Assembly (NCBI GenBank): GCA_021371935.1
Contig: JAJFVF010000013.1
Span: forward strand, 1-64,000
DNA from: a bacterium
Lineage (GTDB): Bacteria; Armatimonadota; UBA5829
Direction: 5' to 3'
Length of the DNA stretch: 64,000 bases
Below the pieces are notes generated by a model that had not been told where the DNA came from, ran no database searches, and worked only from the letters and a program-made list of their open reading frames with translations. This document shows, piece by piece, positions 54,239 to 62,403 of this stretch; the first letter of the stretch is position 1; the number at the start of each line of letters is the position of its first letter. The translations under genes were made by a program, and so were the position numbers.

Positions 54239-55063
54239 GTGATTGCAACAAGAAGCAGGCTTTTCAAGTTATCGCAGCATCGATTGTGCCGTCGATTGAT
54301 ACTTGTTTCATTGCTTATACTGTTGCTTATGTTATTGGTAACTGTAAGCTTGTGTGAGAATGCAACTGCATCCCATGAATTGAGCAATAGCGAGGTAAGT
54401 TGTTGTGGATCAACCGGATCATCGCCAATTGCCCATCAGCCATTAGCTCTTGCGCGGTATAAAATTCTCATGCAAATAAACCGCCAATATGGAAAAGATG
54501 TCCGACCTTGGAACTCGTTATCGACGCGTGATGACGTTTTGTTTCCTCAAGGCCGAAGTGACAAAGTGTATACACTTGCCCAAGGTAATAAGCATACGAA
54601 AGACGGCTATCCAGCGGTTGAGCTCACATGCTACAAATCCAGAGGCAAAGGCATAAAACTAATATATTCTGTGAAACTGAAAATTGTCTACAAACCGCCG
54701 AGAGACAAGACTATTGTAAGGAACATGCTTGATTACATAAGTTTGCTTGGAAGCGTTGATGCGACTCCCAACTGGCGCCCTTTCAGCTACGTTGTACCAG
54801 GAAACATCAGCAAGACTACCAAAAGTGACTTGTCATTGAAGCAAGGTTTGGTCGTTTACTCGTGCAATACTGTTATGAGTGTGCTGTACGTGCAGTGTTT
54901 CAGTTCAAAGACAGCTACCTCGCTCAACCAACTTGAACTTGCGCAGAGTTTCGACGTTCCAACTGACGAGGTCGATAGTAAGCTTTCGCGGCAGGATGAA
55001 TGGTACAAGACATATGGCTTTCCCGTTGCTGCATGTGAGTTGACTACTAGAGGTGATAAGTAG
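54239..55063 (+). CDS. Hypothetical exported protein
   Basis: The 274-residue product has a basic N terminus and a very hydrophobic segment (about residues 19-40, ILVSLLILLLMLLVTVSL), so it is exported or anchored. The rest is polar with few motifs; a Cys pair (SCCGS) follows the membrane segment. The GTG start at 54239 has only a weak upstream site (AAAAAGGGG). I recognise no family. Its AT-rich codons differ from its neighbours, which may point to acquisition. The 179-base gap to pdxT shows nothing. Confidence 0.5.
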   Translation: MIATRSRLFKLSQHRLCRRLILVSLLILLLMLLVTVSLCENATASHELSNSEVSCCGSTGSSPIAHQPLALARYKILMQINRQYGKDVRPWNSLSTRDDVLFPQGRSDKVYTLAQGNKHTKDGYPAVELTCYKSRGKGIKLIYSVKLKIVYKPPRDKTIVRNMLDYISLLGSVDATPNWRPFSYVVPGNISKTTKSDLSLKQGLVVYSCNTVMSVLYVQCFSSKTATSLNQLELAQSFDVPTDEVDSKLSRQDEWYKTYGFPVAACELTTRGDK

Positions 55064-55242
55064 AAGTATTCAATAGTATTCTCCAGTGATATCGCCTGGA
55101 TCAACACTGCAAACTGACTAGTGTGAACGATACGATATGATCTTACGATGAAGACCGATACCCAGTGTCCTAAGCCACCGCACATCCCAATCTGTATATG
55201 ATCGCTTATCCTGTCCGGTGGTTTCGGCAGTGGACTTGGTGG

Positions 55243-55917
55243 CTATTGAGTAATTTGCATGGACGTAGCTGCTGCCGAAACAACACGAGTCATCTCGACA
55301 AAATACTCATGCACGCGGGTATCCGCAGTGAGTTCGGGGTGAAACGATATCGCCAGACAGTTGTCCTGGCGCACCATTACGGCCTCTCCTGATTCCAAAC
55401 ATGCCATCACCTGAGCATCGCCCGAGACCTTGGTTATCTGAGGAGCACGGATGAATATGGCACGCACCGCTCCGCCATCGAGGCATTTGATATTGAGGTC
55501 TGTCTCGAAGCTGTCTAACTGCCGACCATAGGCGTTACGGCGGACGGACGTGTCCATCAGACCCAGCCGATGCTGCTCGCTGCCCTCTATGTCTTTTGAA
55601 AGCAGGATCATTCCTGTGCACGTGCCGAACACTGTCATGCCGTCCGCAACACGCTGCCTGATAGCTTTATCCACACCATAGCGGTCCATAAGCTTGCCCA
55701 CAGTGGTGCTCTCGCCACCGGGGATAATCAGGCCGTCACACCAATTGGTGATCTCTTGAGCGGTGCGGACGATCTTAGTCTCGACACCATCGATCATCTG
55801 CAGCATTTCGAGGTGTTTTTGATAATCGCCCTGCAGCCCGAGCACGCCAATGCGCACCGGGCTGCAGTTATGTGAATCTTGATGAATGGTTTTACTGTCC
55901 AATACTACCGAGCACAT
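55243..55917 (-). CDS. pdxT: PdxT glutaminase subunit of PLP synthase
   Basis: The 224-residue class I glutaminase feeds ammonia to PdxS for pyridoxal 5'-phosphate synthesis. IGVLGLQGDYQKH, IIPGGESTTV, the nucleophile in FGTCTGMILL and SFHPELT are present. Usual PdxTs have GTCAGMI, so the Thr is a small change. The first 20 residues extend beyond the normal family start at VRIGVLG. The pdxS stop is three bases upstream. Confidence 0.95.
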   Translation of the reverse strand: MCSVVLDSKTIHQDSHNCSPVRIGVLGLQGDYQKHLEMLQMIDGVETKIVRTAQEITNWCDGLIIPGGESTTVGKLMDRYGVDKAIRQRVADGMTVFGTCTGMILLSKDIEGSEQHRLGLMDTSVRRNAYGRQLDSFETDLNIKCLDGGAVRAIFIRAPQITKVSGDAQVMACLESGEAVMVRQDNCLAISFHPELTADTRVHEYFVEMTRVVSAAATSMQITQ

Positions 55918-55920
55918 GAC

Positions 55921-56811
55921 TTACCAACCTCTGTTTGCCAGAAGGTCCTTCTCGTCGAGTTGTCGTATATCTATGCCCTCCATAGCCTTGCCCAGACCCT
56001 TGGATAGTTCGGCAATCAGTTTGAAGTCCATATAATGTGTGGTTGCGTCTACGATAGCCTTTGCGCGCGGCGCGGGGTCTTCTGACTTGAATATACCCGA
56101 TCCTACGAACACAGCCTCAGCTCCAAGCTGCATCATAAGTGATGCATCAGCCGGTGTTGCGATACCCCCTGCCGAGAAGTTTGGCACAGGGAGTTTGCCT
56201 GTTTTGTGAATCTCTACCACCAGGTCATACGGCGCGCCCAGGTTCTTTGCCTCGGCCATAAGCTCGTCTTCGCGCATATTCTGAATCTTGCGCATATGAG
56301 CGGTAACAGTGCGCATGTGGCGGACGGCTTCGACTATATTGCCGGATCCGGCCTCACCCTTGGTTCGGATCATGGCAGCGCCTTCGCCTATGCGCCTTAG
56401 GGCTTCACCGAGGTCTCTGCATCCGCATACGAACGGAACCTTGAACTGATGCTTGTCGATATGGAAAGACTCGTCGGCGGGTGTGAGAACTTCGCTCTCG
56501 TCGATATAGTCCACTCCCAGCGCTTCGAGCACTTGAGCCTCAGCGAAGTGGCCTATACGAGCCTTAGCCATCACCGGGATGGTGACTGCTTCCATGATTT
56601 CCTGTATCACGAGCGGGTCGGACATTCTGGCGACTCCGCCTTCTTTACGTATGTCGGCGGGGACACGCTCAAGAGCCATTACTGCAACTGCTCCTGCGTC
56701 CTCCGCGATTTTTGCCTGTTGGGCATTAGTGACGTCCATTATTACGCCACCCTTGAGCATTTCTGCCAGGCCGACTTTGGTCCGCCATGTGGATTTCTGC
56801 TGTTCACTCAT
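55921..56811 (-). CDS. pdxS: PdxS synthase subunit of PLP synthase
   Basis: The 296-residue TIM-barrel enzyme builds PLP from ribose 5-phosphate, glyceraldehyde 3-phosphate and ammonia. [44 protein letters not shown] and [17 protein letters not shown] carry the lysines and phosphate sites. The ATG at 56811 follows AAAGGTGAT. With pdxT it forms a two-gene operon. Confidence 0.98.
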   Translation of the reverse strand: MSEQQKSTWRTKVGLAEMLKGGVIMDVTNAQQAKIAEDAGAVAVMALERVPADIRKEGGVARMSDPLVIQEIMEAVTIPVMAKARIGHFAEAQVLEALGVDYIDESEVLTPADESFHIDKHQFKVPFVCGCRDLGEALRRIGEGAAMIRTKGEAGSGNIVEAVRHMRTVTAHMRKIQNMREDELMAEAKNLGAPYDLVVEIHKTGKLPVPNFSAGGIATPADASLMMQLGAEAVFVGSGIFKSEDPAPRAKAIVDATTHYMDFKLIAELSKGLGKAMEGIDIRQLDEKDLLANRGW

Positions 56812-56930
56812 CTGAGAATCACCTTTTTCTTTGTGGAGAATACACACATATTATAGCAGATGCTTTATCCTTGTGCCACCTGATCTGACAATTGGTTTGA
56901 TGGTTGGAGAGTTTGATAGTCAGAGTCCCG

Positions 56931-57018
56931 GATCATGTGTGATATCTGATCGTGTCTGAAATGCAAACCTGATGTTTGGGCGCGATATCTGATCGCGCTC
57001 GAAACAGAACTTTGCAAT
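56931..57018. repeat. GATATC palindromic repeats, tandem copies 3 and 4
   Basis: Two successive units occur: gatcatgtgtgatatctgat and onward (56931-56961), and tttgggcgcgatatctgatc with cgcgctcgaa and acagaactttgc (56975-57018). The second closely matches copies at 2393 and 44823; the first is more diverged. Confidence 0.7.
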
Positions 57019-57067
57019 ATTCAGATTGCGACAACCGTTTACAAAACCGAAAGACTTTCCAAATCAT

Positions 57068-57108
57068 GTCATTCTGAGCGAATGCGAAGAATCTGCTGTG
57101 AACCATAC
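57068..57108. repeat. GTCATTCC-type repeat
   Basis: gtcattctgagcgaatgcg then aagaatctgctgtgaaccat matches the left arm of the element at 53207, including the gtgaaccata extension. Confidence 0.65.
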
Positions 57109-57143
57109 GTTGATAGTTTGGAACCACTGAGTTGGTTCGTTTC

Positions 57144-57380
57144 GTGTTGGGCCGCCCCGGAAATCTTGAAACTCACCTGAACCGCAAACCGTCAACTGCC
57201 AACTGTGATTGGTCGTGTCAATTCTAGTGTGTAAAAGGTTGATGGTCGGGGGTATTCTTGCCCCCGACCCACATATACCGGGCATTCCTGCCCGCAAACA
57301 GTGTTTTCAGGGAGGTATTGAGGTTTTTCGGGATTTGAGGAGGAGTGCAGAATAGCCTATAGCCTAGAAAATGCGTGTTT
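57144..57380. repeat. Left copies of segments b and a, with hairpin pair between
   Basis: Segment b is 57144-57210 (gtgttgggccgccccggaaa through cctgaaccgcaaaccgtc). The hairpin pair is at 57244-57294 (ggtcggggg/cccccgacc and cgggca/tgcccg). Segment a is 57314-57380 (ggtattgaggtttttcggga through agaatagcct). Both segments recur at 59129-59254 in the order a then b. Confidence 0.65.
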
Positions 57381-57566
57381 GATGCATCGGCACCTATCCT
57401 GGTAATAATACCAGTTGTTCGCCGCCCCACGCTCATACGCCAAATTCCACTTGACAAATTCGCTGGAGGGGGGAGCATAATATTAGCAGATGCTTTTTTT
57501 GACCCAGACCAAAGCGGAGCAGCAGACGCCGCAAAGGTCACAACACGAAACATTGGAGGAGGAAAA

Positions 57567-58595
57567 ATGAAAAAGCTGTTTGCAGTGACAGCGGCGCTTG
57601 CACTGCTGGGCTTGGGTGTTGGCGCTCAGGCAATTATCATTGACACCGTTACTGTTGGCGATGCTGGTAACGCCGCTGACACTTGTGTGATGAGTGATGG
57701 GACAACTGGTTATGGTTCCGTATCCTACACCTACAATATCGGCAAGTATGAAGTCACCGCCGGGCAGTATACGGCATTTCTGAATGCTGTGGCTAAGACG
57801 GACACCAACACTTTGTATAACACGAACATGGCGAACACGAGTTACGGCAGCGGAATCAGCCGTAGCGGATCGTCGGGAAACTACACGTACACAGTGGACG
57901 CCGCGTTCACAAACCGCCCTGTGAACTATGTGAGCTTCTGGGATGCATGCCGATTCACCAACTGGCTGGGCAACGGCCAGAAGACGGGCGCACAGGATGC
58001 CACAACCACTGAAGATGGAGCATACACTCTTGACGGCTACACCGGAGATGATGGACATACTATTCAGCGCAATGCCGGTTGGACATGGGCCGTGACGAGT
58101 GAGGATGAGTGGTATAAGGCTGCTTACTACAAGGGAGGCAGCACAGACGCTGGTTATTGGTTGTATTCAACTCAGAGCAACACTGCCCCTGGCAGTGATA
58201 TGGCAGACCCATCAGGCAACAATGCCAACTACTATAATGGCTACGGCTCCTATCCGATAGATTCAGGCAAGTACACCACTGTTGTTGGTGAGTTTCAGAA
58301 CTCGGTAAGCGCGTATGGCACGTTCGACCAGGGCGGCAACTTGTGGGAGTGGAACGATACTTTGTATGATATTTCTCGCGGCCAGCGCGGTGGTTCGTGC
58401 TTCGATGGCACCGAAGGCGGAAACGGCCAGACGTTGCGGTCTACGAAACGCTGCTTCACCAATGCGAACTACGATTACCTTGAAATGGGGTTCCGTGTCT
58501 TCCAAGCATATTCATCTGTTCCTGAGCCCTCATCAATTATCGTCTTGCTTGGCGGTTTGACAGGACTTATCGGGTTGAGACGGCGTAAGGCATAG
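57567..58595 (+). CDS. SUMF1/FGE-domain protein with PEP-CTERM anchor
   Basis: The 342-residue product has a signal peptide ending in GAQA. A formylglycine-generating-enzyme-type domain spans about residues 25-310: NIGKYEVTAGQYTAFLNAV, RPVNYVSFWDACRFTNWLG, WAVTSEDEWYKAAYYKG, GNLWEWNDTLYD, RGGSC and GFRVFQ. The C terminus VPEPSSIIVLLGGLTGLIGLRRRKA-type tail (VPEP, hydrophobic run, RRRK) is a PEP-CTERM sorting signal for an exosortase, which is not in the window. The paired catalytic cysteines of true FGEs are not obvious, so it is probably not a sulfatase activator. The ATG at 57567 has GGAGGAGG upstream. Confidence 0.85.
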   Translation: MKKLFAVTAALALLGLGVGAQAIIIDTVTVGDAGNAADTCVMSDGTTGYGSVSYTYNIGKYEVTAGQYTAFLNAVAKTDTNTLYNTNMANTSYGSGISRSGSSGNYTYTVDAAFTNRPVNYVSFWDACRFTNWLGNGQKTGAQDATTTEDGAYTLDGYTGDDGHTIQRNAGWTWAVTSEDEWYKAAYYKGGSTDAGYWLYSTQSNTAPGSDMADPSGNNANYYNGYGSYPIDSGKYTTVVGEFQNSVSAYGTFDQGGNLWEWNDTLYDISRGQRGGSCFDGTEGGNGQTLRSTKRCFTNANYDYLEMGFRVFQAYSSVPEPSSIIVLLGGLTGLIGLRRRKA

Positions 58596-58628
58596 CCCTT
58601 AAGTTACCAGGAGGTAGAGTTATCTAAA

Positions 58629-58891
58629 ATGATAGAATCAAGATGTGGTTTGCAGTGCTCAAAATGTGACTTAGTAAAACAATGCGGATGCAAAGGATGC
58701 TTGGAATCAAATGGTCATCCTTTTCACGGAGATTGTCCGGTCGCCTTATGTTGCATAAAAAAAGCCATTCTCATTGCGGGGAATGCGAAAGTTTCCCATG
58801 TAAGCAGTTGAATGATTATGCTTATGATCCTGTTCACGGAGATAATGGCGTGCGTCTAGAGACTCTCCGTTCCTGGATGAAAGAATCTTAA
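58629..58891 (+). pseudogene. DUF3795-like small cysteine-rich protein, split by a frameshift
   Basis: The first frame gives MIESRCGLQCSKCDLVKQCG through CPVALCCIKK. The second frame continues HCGECESFPCKQLNDYAYD through ETLRSWMKES. Joined, they give about 87 residues with the CGL-CSKC, CxxC, HCGECxxxPC pattern of DUF3795. The break falls at seven A residues, 58757-58763, so it may be a real mutation, a sequence error or -1 ribosomal slippage. AGGAGG precedes the ATG. Confidence 0.7.
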
Positions 58892-59128
58892 AGCTCCAAG
58901 GCCTTCCTAACATCGAGGAGATGCTGGATATCTTAACTGTGCCTGAGTATTTTTAACAAAAAGTGAGAACTATCAATCCAATAGAAAAAGAAGTGAGGCG
59001 TCGCACCAGAACTATTATATGCTGCGGGAACGGCTAATTTCGTTGCTTCTGGCAGCAGTGAATAGCAGTCAACTCTGACACATATATCGAGCACCGCTGC
59101 CGAAGCCGCCTTATGCAATATGATGCTT

Positions 59129-59254
59129 CGGTATTTCGGGATTTGAGTAGCGCAGAATAGGCCTAAAACCCAGAAAATATGTGTTGGGCTGCTCCGTAAA
59201 TCCCAAAACCCACCTGAACCGCAAACCGTCTACTGCCAACACTGCCAACTATGA
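59129..59254. repeat. Right copies of segments a and b
   Basis: Segment a (cggtatttcgggatttgag through gcagaatagg) runs directly into segment b (gtgttgggctgctccgtaaa through cctgaaccgcaaaccgtc) at 59181. Left of the SUMF1 gene the same segments occur in the opposite order and separated by about 100 bases. Confidence 0.65.
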
Positions 59255-59260
59255 TGAAAC

Positions 59261-59289
59261 TTTACAATCACCGCACTCCACGTTATACT
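59261..59289 (+). promoter_or_regulatory. Promoter of ftsY
   Basis: TTTACA (59261-59266) and TATACT (59284-59289) with a 17-base spacer. A hairpin aagcggcgc/gcgccgctt (59297-59321) lies at the expected 5' end of the RNA, which may protect it. Confidence 0.65.
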
Positions 59290-59353
59290 TGACTAAAAGC
59301 GGCGCTGCGTATGCGCCGCTTCGATTACGTATATGGAGGATTGCGGCCGCGTT

Positions 59354-60235
59354 ATGCGTCTGTTCAAAGGTATATTCGGCAAAGTCGATCAACTGCTCAC
59401 CGGGCGGCGTCCGATCGACGATGAACTCTTCGACGAGCTTGAGGAACTGCTGATCCAGGCGGACTTGAGCATACACACCACCACAAAACTCGTAGATTCT
59501 CTCAGGGACATCACCAGAAAAGAGAGGCTCCGCGAGTCCGATGAGATCAGGGATCACCTCAAGTCACTGCTTGTGGCAATTTTAGCCGAAGGTGACGGGC
59601 AGGGGATAAGTGTTCCCGAGCACGTTCCGGCTGTGTATATGTTCGTCGGGGTCAACGGCGTCGGCAAGACCACTACCATTGCAAAACTCGCCAACAGGTT
59701 CAAGAACCATGGCAAGCGGGTAATACTCTCGGCGGCAGACACTTTCCGAGCCGCAGCTATAGACCAGCTCGAGATATGGGCGAACAGGATAGGCGTCGAG
59801 ATCATCAAACATCAGCCCGGTGCTGACCCCGGAGCGGTCGTTTTCGATTCTCTGCAGGCTGCGATTGCCCGCAGGGCAGATGTGGTAATAATCGATACTG
59901 CAGGCAGGCTTCACACAAAGACGAATCTGATGGAGGAGCTTAAGAAAGTCGGACGGATCGTGAACAAGACACTTGGACGCGATGCAGACGAAACACTGCT
60001 TGTTCTGGACGCCACGACCGGCCAGAATGCAGTCACTCAGGCGAGGGAGTTTATGAATATAGTCCCGCTTACGGGCATCGCGCTTGCCAAGATTGACGGC
60101 ACTGCCAAGGGCGGCATTGTGGTGACGATCAAGGATGAACTGGGTCTGCCGATCAAACTGGCAGGCTCCGGCGAGGGTCTCGATGACCTGGAGGACTTCG
60201 ATCCGCGAGGGTTTGTGGAGGCATTGTTTGAATAG
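59354..60235 (+). CDS. ftsY: FtsY, signal recognition particle receptor
   Basis: The 293-residue SRP GTPase targets ribosomes making membrane proteins. The N domain spans residues 1-85 and the G domain has GVNGVGKTTTIAKLA, DTFRAAAIDQLE, DTAGRLHTKTNLM, KIDGTAKGG and a C-terminal GLDDLEDFDPRGF. The acidic A domain is absent, as in many bacteria. I prefer ATG at 59354, 13 bases after GGAGG; ATG at 59333 is the alternative. The GT2 gene overlaps its end. Confidence 0.97.
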   Translation: MRLFKGIFGKVDQLLTGRRPIDDELFDELEELLIQADLSIHTTTKLVDSLRDITRKERLRESDEIRDHLKSLLVAILAEGDGQGISVPEHVPAVYMFVGVNGVGKTTTIAKLANRFKNHGKRVILSAADTFRAAAIDQLEIWANRIGVEIIKHQPGADPGAVVFDSLQAAIARRADVVIIDTAGRLHTKTNLMEELKKVGRIVNKTLGRDADETLLVLDATTGQNAVTQAREFMNIVPLTGIALAKIDGTAKGGIVVTIKDELGLPIKLAGSGEGLDDLEDFDPRGFVEALFE

Positions 60236-60950
60236 CGACAATGGTGATTCACACATTTGTATAAGTGTAATTGTTCCTGTATACAACGAGCAGACCAGGG
60301 TTACCGAATCGCTGGGCGAGATAAAATCATATCTGAACAGCAAGGATGAGTCATACGAGATTATTCTGGTCGATGACGGCAGCACTGACGGCACGCTCGA
60401 GATAGCGAGAAAGATAGGCAACGGTTCGACTCGGATTGTCAGCTATGAGCATAATATGGGCAAGGGCTATGCCGTTCGACAGGGCGTGTATGCTGCGCGC
60501 GGTGAGTATATAGCTTTCACTGATGTCGATCTGTCGGCTCCAATAGATCAGCTGTCGAAACTGTTTAGTGCGATTGAGGACAGCTATGACGTCGCGATAG
60601 GCTCGCGCGCAGTGAAGGGCGCGGAAATTCCAGTTCACCAACCTCTGTATCGTGAACTCGGGGGCAAAGCGCTCAACCTGGCTATACAAATGCTTGCAGT
60701 TCCAGGAATTAAAGACACTCAGTGTGGGTTCAAGCTGTTCAAAGGCGATGCCGCCCGTAAAATCTTCTCAAAATGCTTCATAAACGGCTGGGGGTTCGAT
60801 GTCGAGGTGCTCTTTCTCGCGCGGAAACTGGGCTATAAAACAGCCGAGATTCCTGTGAAATGGTCTCATATGGCAGGCTCCAAGCTCCATCCGTTCAGGG
60901 GTGCTCTCAGAGTGATTGCGGATGTAATTCGCATGCGCTTGAGAGGCTGA
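60228..60950 (+). CDS. GT2 glycosyltransferase, DPM1/ALG5-like
   Basis: The 240-residue protein has a GT-A fold: SVIVPVYNEQTRV, ILVDDGSTDGT, the metal-binding FTDVDLSAP and DTQCGFKLFKGDAARKIF. The last is typical of enzymes that transfer glucose or mannose to polyprenyl phosphate. There are no membrane helices. I chose TTG at 60228, eight bases inside ftsY, with GGAGG upstream, indicating coupling to ftsY. Confidence 0.88.
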   Translation: MNSDNGDSHICISVIVPVYNEQTRVTESLGEIKSYLNSKDESYEIILVDDGSTDGTLEIARKIGNGSTRIVSYEHNMGKGYAVRQGVYAARGEYIAFTDVDLSAPIDQLSKLFSAIEDSYDVAIGSRAVKGAEIPVHQPLYRELGGKALNLAIQMLAVPGIKDTQCGFKLFKGDAARKIFSKCFINGWGFDVEVLFLARKLGYKTAEIPVKWSHMAGSKLHPFRGALRVIADVIRMRLRG

Positions 60951-60968
60951 TTTTTCCTCATATCAGGG

Positions 60969-60997
60969 TTGACGTTTTCCTTGCAGTATGTTATAAG
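60969..60997 (+). promoter_or_regulatory. Promoter of the thioesterase/Fe-S operon
   Basis: TTGACG (60969-60974) and TATAAG (60992-60997) with a 17-base spacer, 30 bases before the first start. Confidence 0.7.
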
Positions 60998-61027
60998 TGT
61001 AATATACATATAGGTGGAGAATACAAT

Positions 61028-61453
61028 TTGGCGAGTTCCTGTAAAGTCGTGCTGACATGCACAAGTCACCGTCACTGTTTCGCCTGTGGTCCTGAGAACG
61101 AAGGCGGGCTGGGGCTTGTGTTCACAAAATACGATGATGGCCATGTGGGCGCTCAGTGTGTAATCAATGAGCGCTATCAGGGCTATCCGGGCATAGTGCA
61201 GGGCGGAATAGTGGCGACCATTCTGGACTGCGCGATGACCAACTGCCTGTTTGCTCATGGCGTCGAGGCAATGACGGTGCGCCTGAACGTGCAGTTTCAT
61301 GAGAACGTGTTTATAAATGAGAGCCTGACAGTCGAGGCCGCACTTATAAGTACGCGCGGTCGTGTCTATGAACTCGATGCGAGCATAACTCAGCGCGCAA
61401 AGGTGAGAGCCTCTGCGTCCGGGCGGTTCATGAGGTCACGCAGTGGCGTATAG
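61028..61453 (+). CDS. PaaI-like hotdog thioesterase
   Basis: The 141-residue hotdog protein has HCFACGPENEGGLGLVF, the active-site turn YPGIVQGGIVATILDCAMTN and the strand MTVRLNVQFHENV. Such enzymes hydrolyse acyl-CoA thioesters. I chose TTG at 61028 with GGAG nine bases upstream. It is the first gene of the Fe-S operon and overlaps the IscU-like gene by 11 bases. Why a thioesterase leads this operon is unclear. Confidence 0.82.
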   Translation: MASSCKVVLTCTSHRHCFACGPENEGGLGLVFTKYDDGHVGAQCVINERYQGYPGIVQGGIVATILDCAMTNCLFAHGVEAMTVRLNVQFHENVFINESLTVEAALISTRGRVYELDASITQRAKVRASASGRFMRSRSGV

Positions 61454-61823
61454 CGAGCAGGTCCTGGACCATTTCACAAATCCGCGTCATGTTGGCTTGG
61501 TCGATGGTGCGAGCGGTGTCGGTCTTATCGGCGACCCGGGCTGTGGCGATTTTATGTGTATCAGTATCAAAGTCGAGGATTGGACAATCGTCGACATAGG
61601 TTTTTTATGCAAGGGCTGTCCTGCAGCCATAGCCAGCGGCAGCGCCACCACTGAGATTGCATGTGGTATGCGGCTTGAAAAAGCTATGAGTCTTACTCCA
61701 GAGGACGTCTCGAACTATCTGGGTGGTCTGTCGGAGGAGAAGATGCACTGTTCAAATCTCGGCATCGATGCGCTGCGCTATGCCATGGCCGATCATCTCG
61801 GTCTTTTATCGGAGGAAAAATGA
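61443..61823 (+). CDS. IscU/NifU-like Fe-S scaffold protein
   Basis: The 126-residue protein keeps the three cluster-binding cysteines of IscU: GDPGCGDFM, LCKGCPAAIASGS and KMHCSNLGIDAL. SEQVLDHFTNPRHVG at the start is typical. Scaffolds of this type assemble [2Fe-2S] and [4Fe-4S] clusters; no cysteine desulfurase is next to it here. GTG start. Its end overlaps the NifX-like ATG by four bases. Confidence 0.9.
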   Translation: MAYSEQVLDHFTNPRHVGLVDGASGVGLIGDPGCGDFMCISIKVEDWTIVDIGFLCKGCPAAIASGSATTEIACGMRLEKAMSLTPEDVSNYLGGLSEEKMHCSNLGIDALRYAMADHLGLLSEEK

Positions 61824-62179
61824 AAATAGCAATATCAGCGATGCGACCTGATGTCGAAGCCAATGTGGACGAACGATTTGGCCGCGCCCACAGCTTCATG
61901 ATCTACGATTCGGATTCAGACTCATGGCAGTCCATCGAGAACAATCCGAACCTTAATGCAGTCCAGGGGGCAGGAATTCAGACTGCCCAGATGCTCGCGA
62001 ACAGCGGCGCGCAAGTTTTGCTGACCGGTCACTGCGGTCCGAAGGCATTCAGAGTGCTTGGTGCCGCAGGTATCAAAGTCTATACAGGCTGTTCTGGCAG
62101 TATATCACAGACACTGGCCGCATTTCAGAGTGGTGAGCTCAAGCCCGCCGAGAATGCGGACGTCCAGGGACACTGGTAA
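61820..62179 (+). CDS. NifX/NifB-type dinitrogenase cofactor-binding domain protein
   Basis: The 119-residue protein is a single Nitro_FeMo-Co domain: MKIAISAMRPDVEANVDERFGRAHSFMIYD, then GIQTAQMLANSGAQVLLTGHCGPKAF and GIKVYTGCSG. In organisms without nitrogenase such proteins occur with MinD-type ATPases and are thought to carry Fe-S units. Nothing else in the window suggests nitrogen fixation. Confidence 0.92.
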   Translation: MKIAISAMRPDVEANVDERFGRAHSFMIYDSDSDSWQSIENNPNLNAVQGAGIQTAQMLANSGAQVLLTGHCGPKAFRVLGAAGIKVYTGCSGSISQTLAAFQSGELKPAENADVQGHW

Positions 62180-62207
62180 TCGATTAGTTTCAGAAAGGAG
62201 TCATATC

Positions 62208-62402
62208 ATGCCAAGAGGAGACGGAACCGGACCTGCTGGAGGTCGAGGAAGAGGTCAAATGGGCGGCGGACGCGCATCTGCCGGACCGGGCGGCGATTGT
62301 GTATGCCCATCGTGCGGACATCGCGAGGCTCATGAGCGCGGCGTGCCATGCGTGGAGAAAACTTGCCCCAAGTGCGGCACAAAAATGGTCAGAGCACGCT
62401 GA
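62208..62402 (+). CDS. Small Gly-rich zinc-ribbon protein (DUF5320-like)
   Basis: The 64-residue protein begins MPRGDGTGPAGGRGRGQMGG, the pattern seen in DUF5320-type proteins that accompany NifX and MinD genes. The C-terminal part has CVCPSCGH and CPKCGTKM, a rubredoxin-like metal site. AAAGGAG lies before the ATG. It ends one base before the first MinD ATPase. Function not known. Confidence 0.8.
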   Translation: MPRGDGTGPAGGRGRGQMGGGRASAGPGGDCVCPSCGHREAHERGVPCVEKTCPKCGTKMVRAR

Positions 62403-62403
62403 T

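Larger units (their letters stand above)
56812..57566. other. Repeat-rich gap between pdxS and the SUMF1 gene
   Basis: This 755-base stretch holds no gene I can support. It contains tandem GATATC palindromes, a GTCATTCT element, CGGGGGTATTC hairpins and two segments repeated after the SUMF1 gene, listed separately. A weak promoter, TTGACA at 57451 with cataat at 57476 (19-base spacer), may serve the SUMF1 gene. The pdxS promoter should lie near 56830-56900. Confidence 0.6.
58892..59332. other. Gap between the DUF3795 gene and ftsY
   Basis: No gene is seen in this 441-base stretch. Its right half carries repeat segments a and b (59129-59254) and the ftsY promoter; the left part (58892-59128) shows nothing I can name. 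Confidence 0.6.

Noticed and set aside
61820-62179. Evidence for nitrogen fixation
   Set aside because: NifX-type single domains are widespread outside diazotrophs, and no nifHDK-like gene is in the window.
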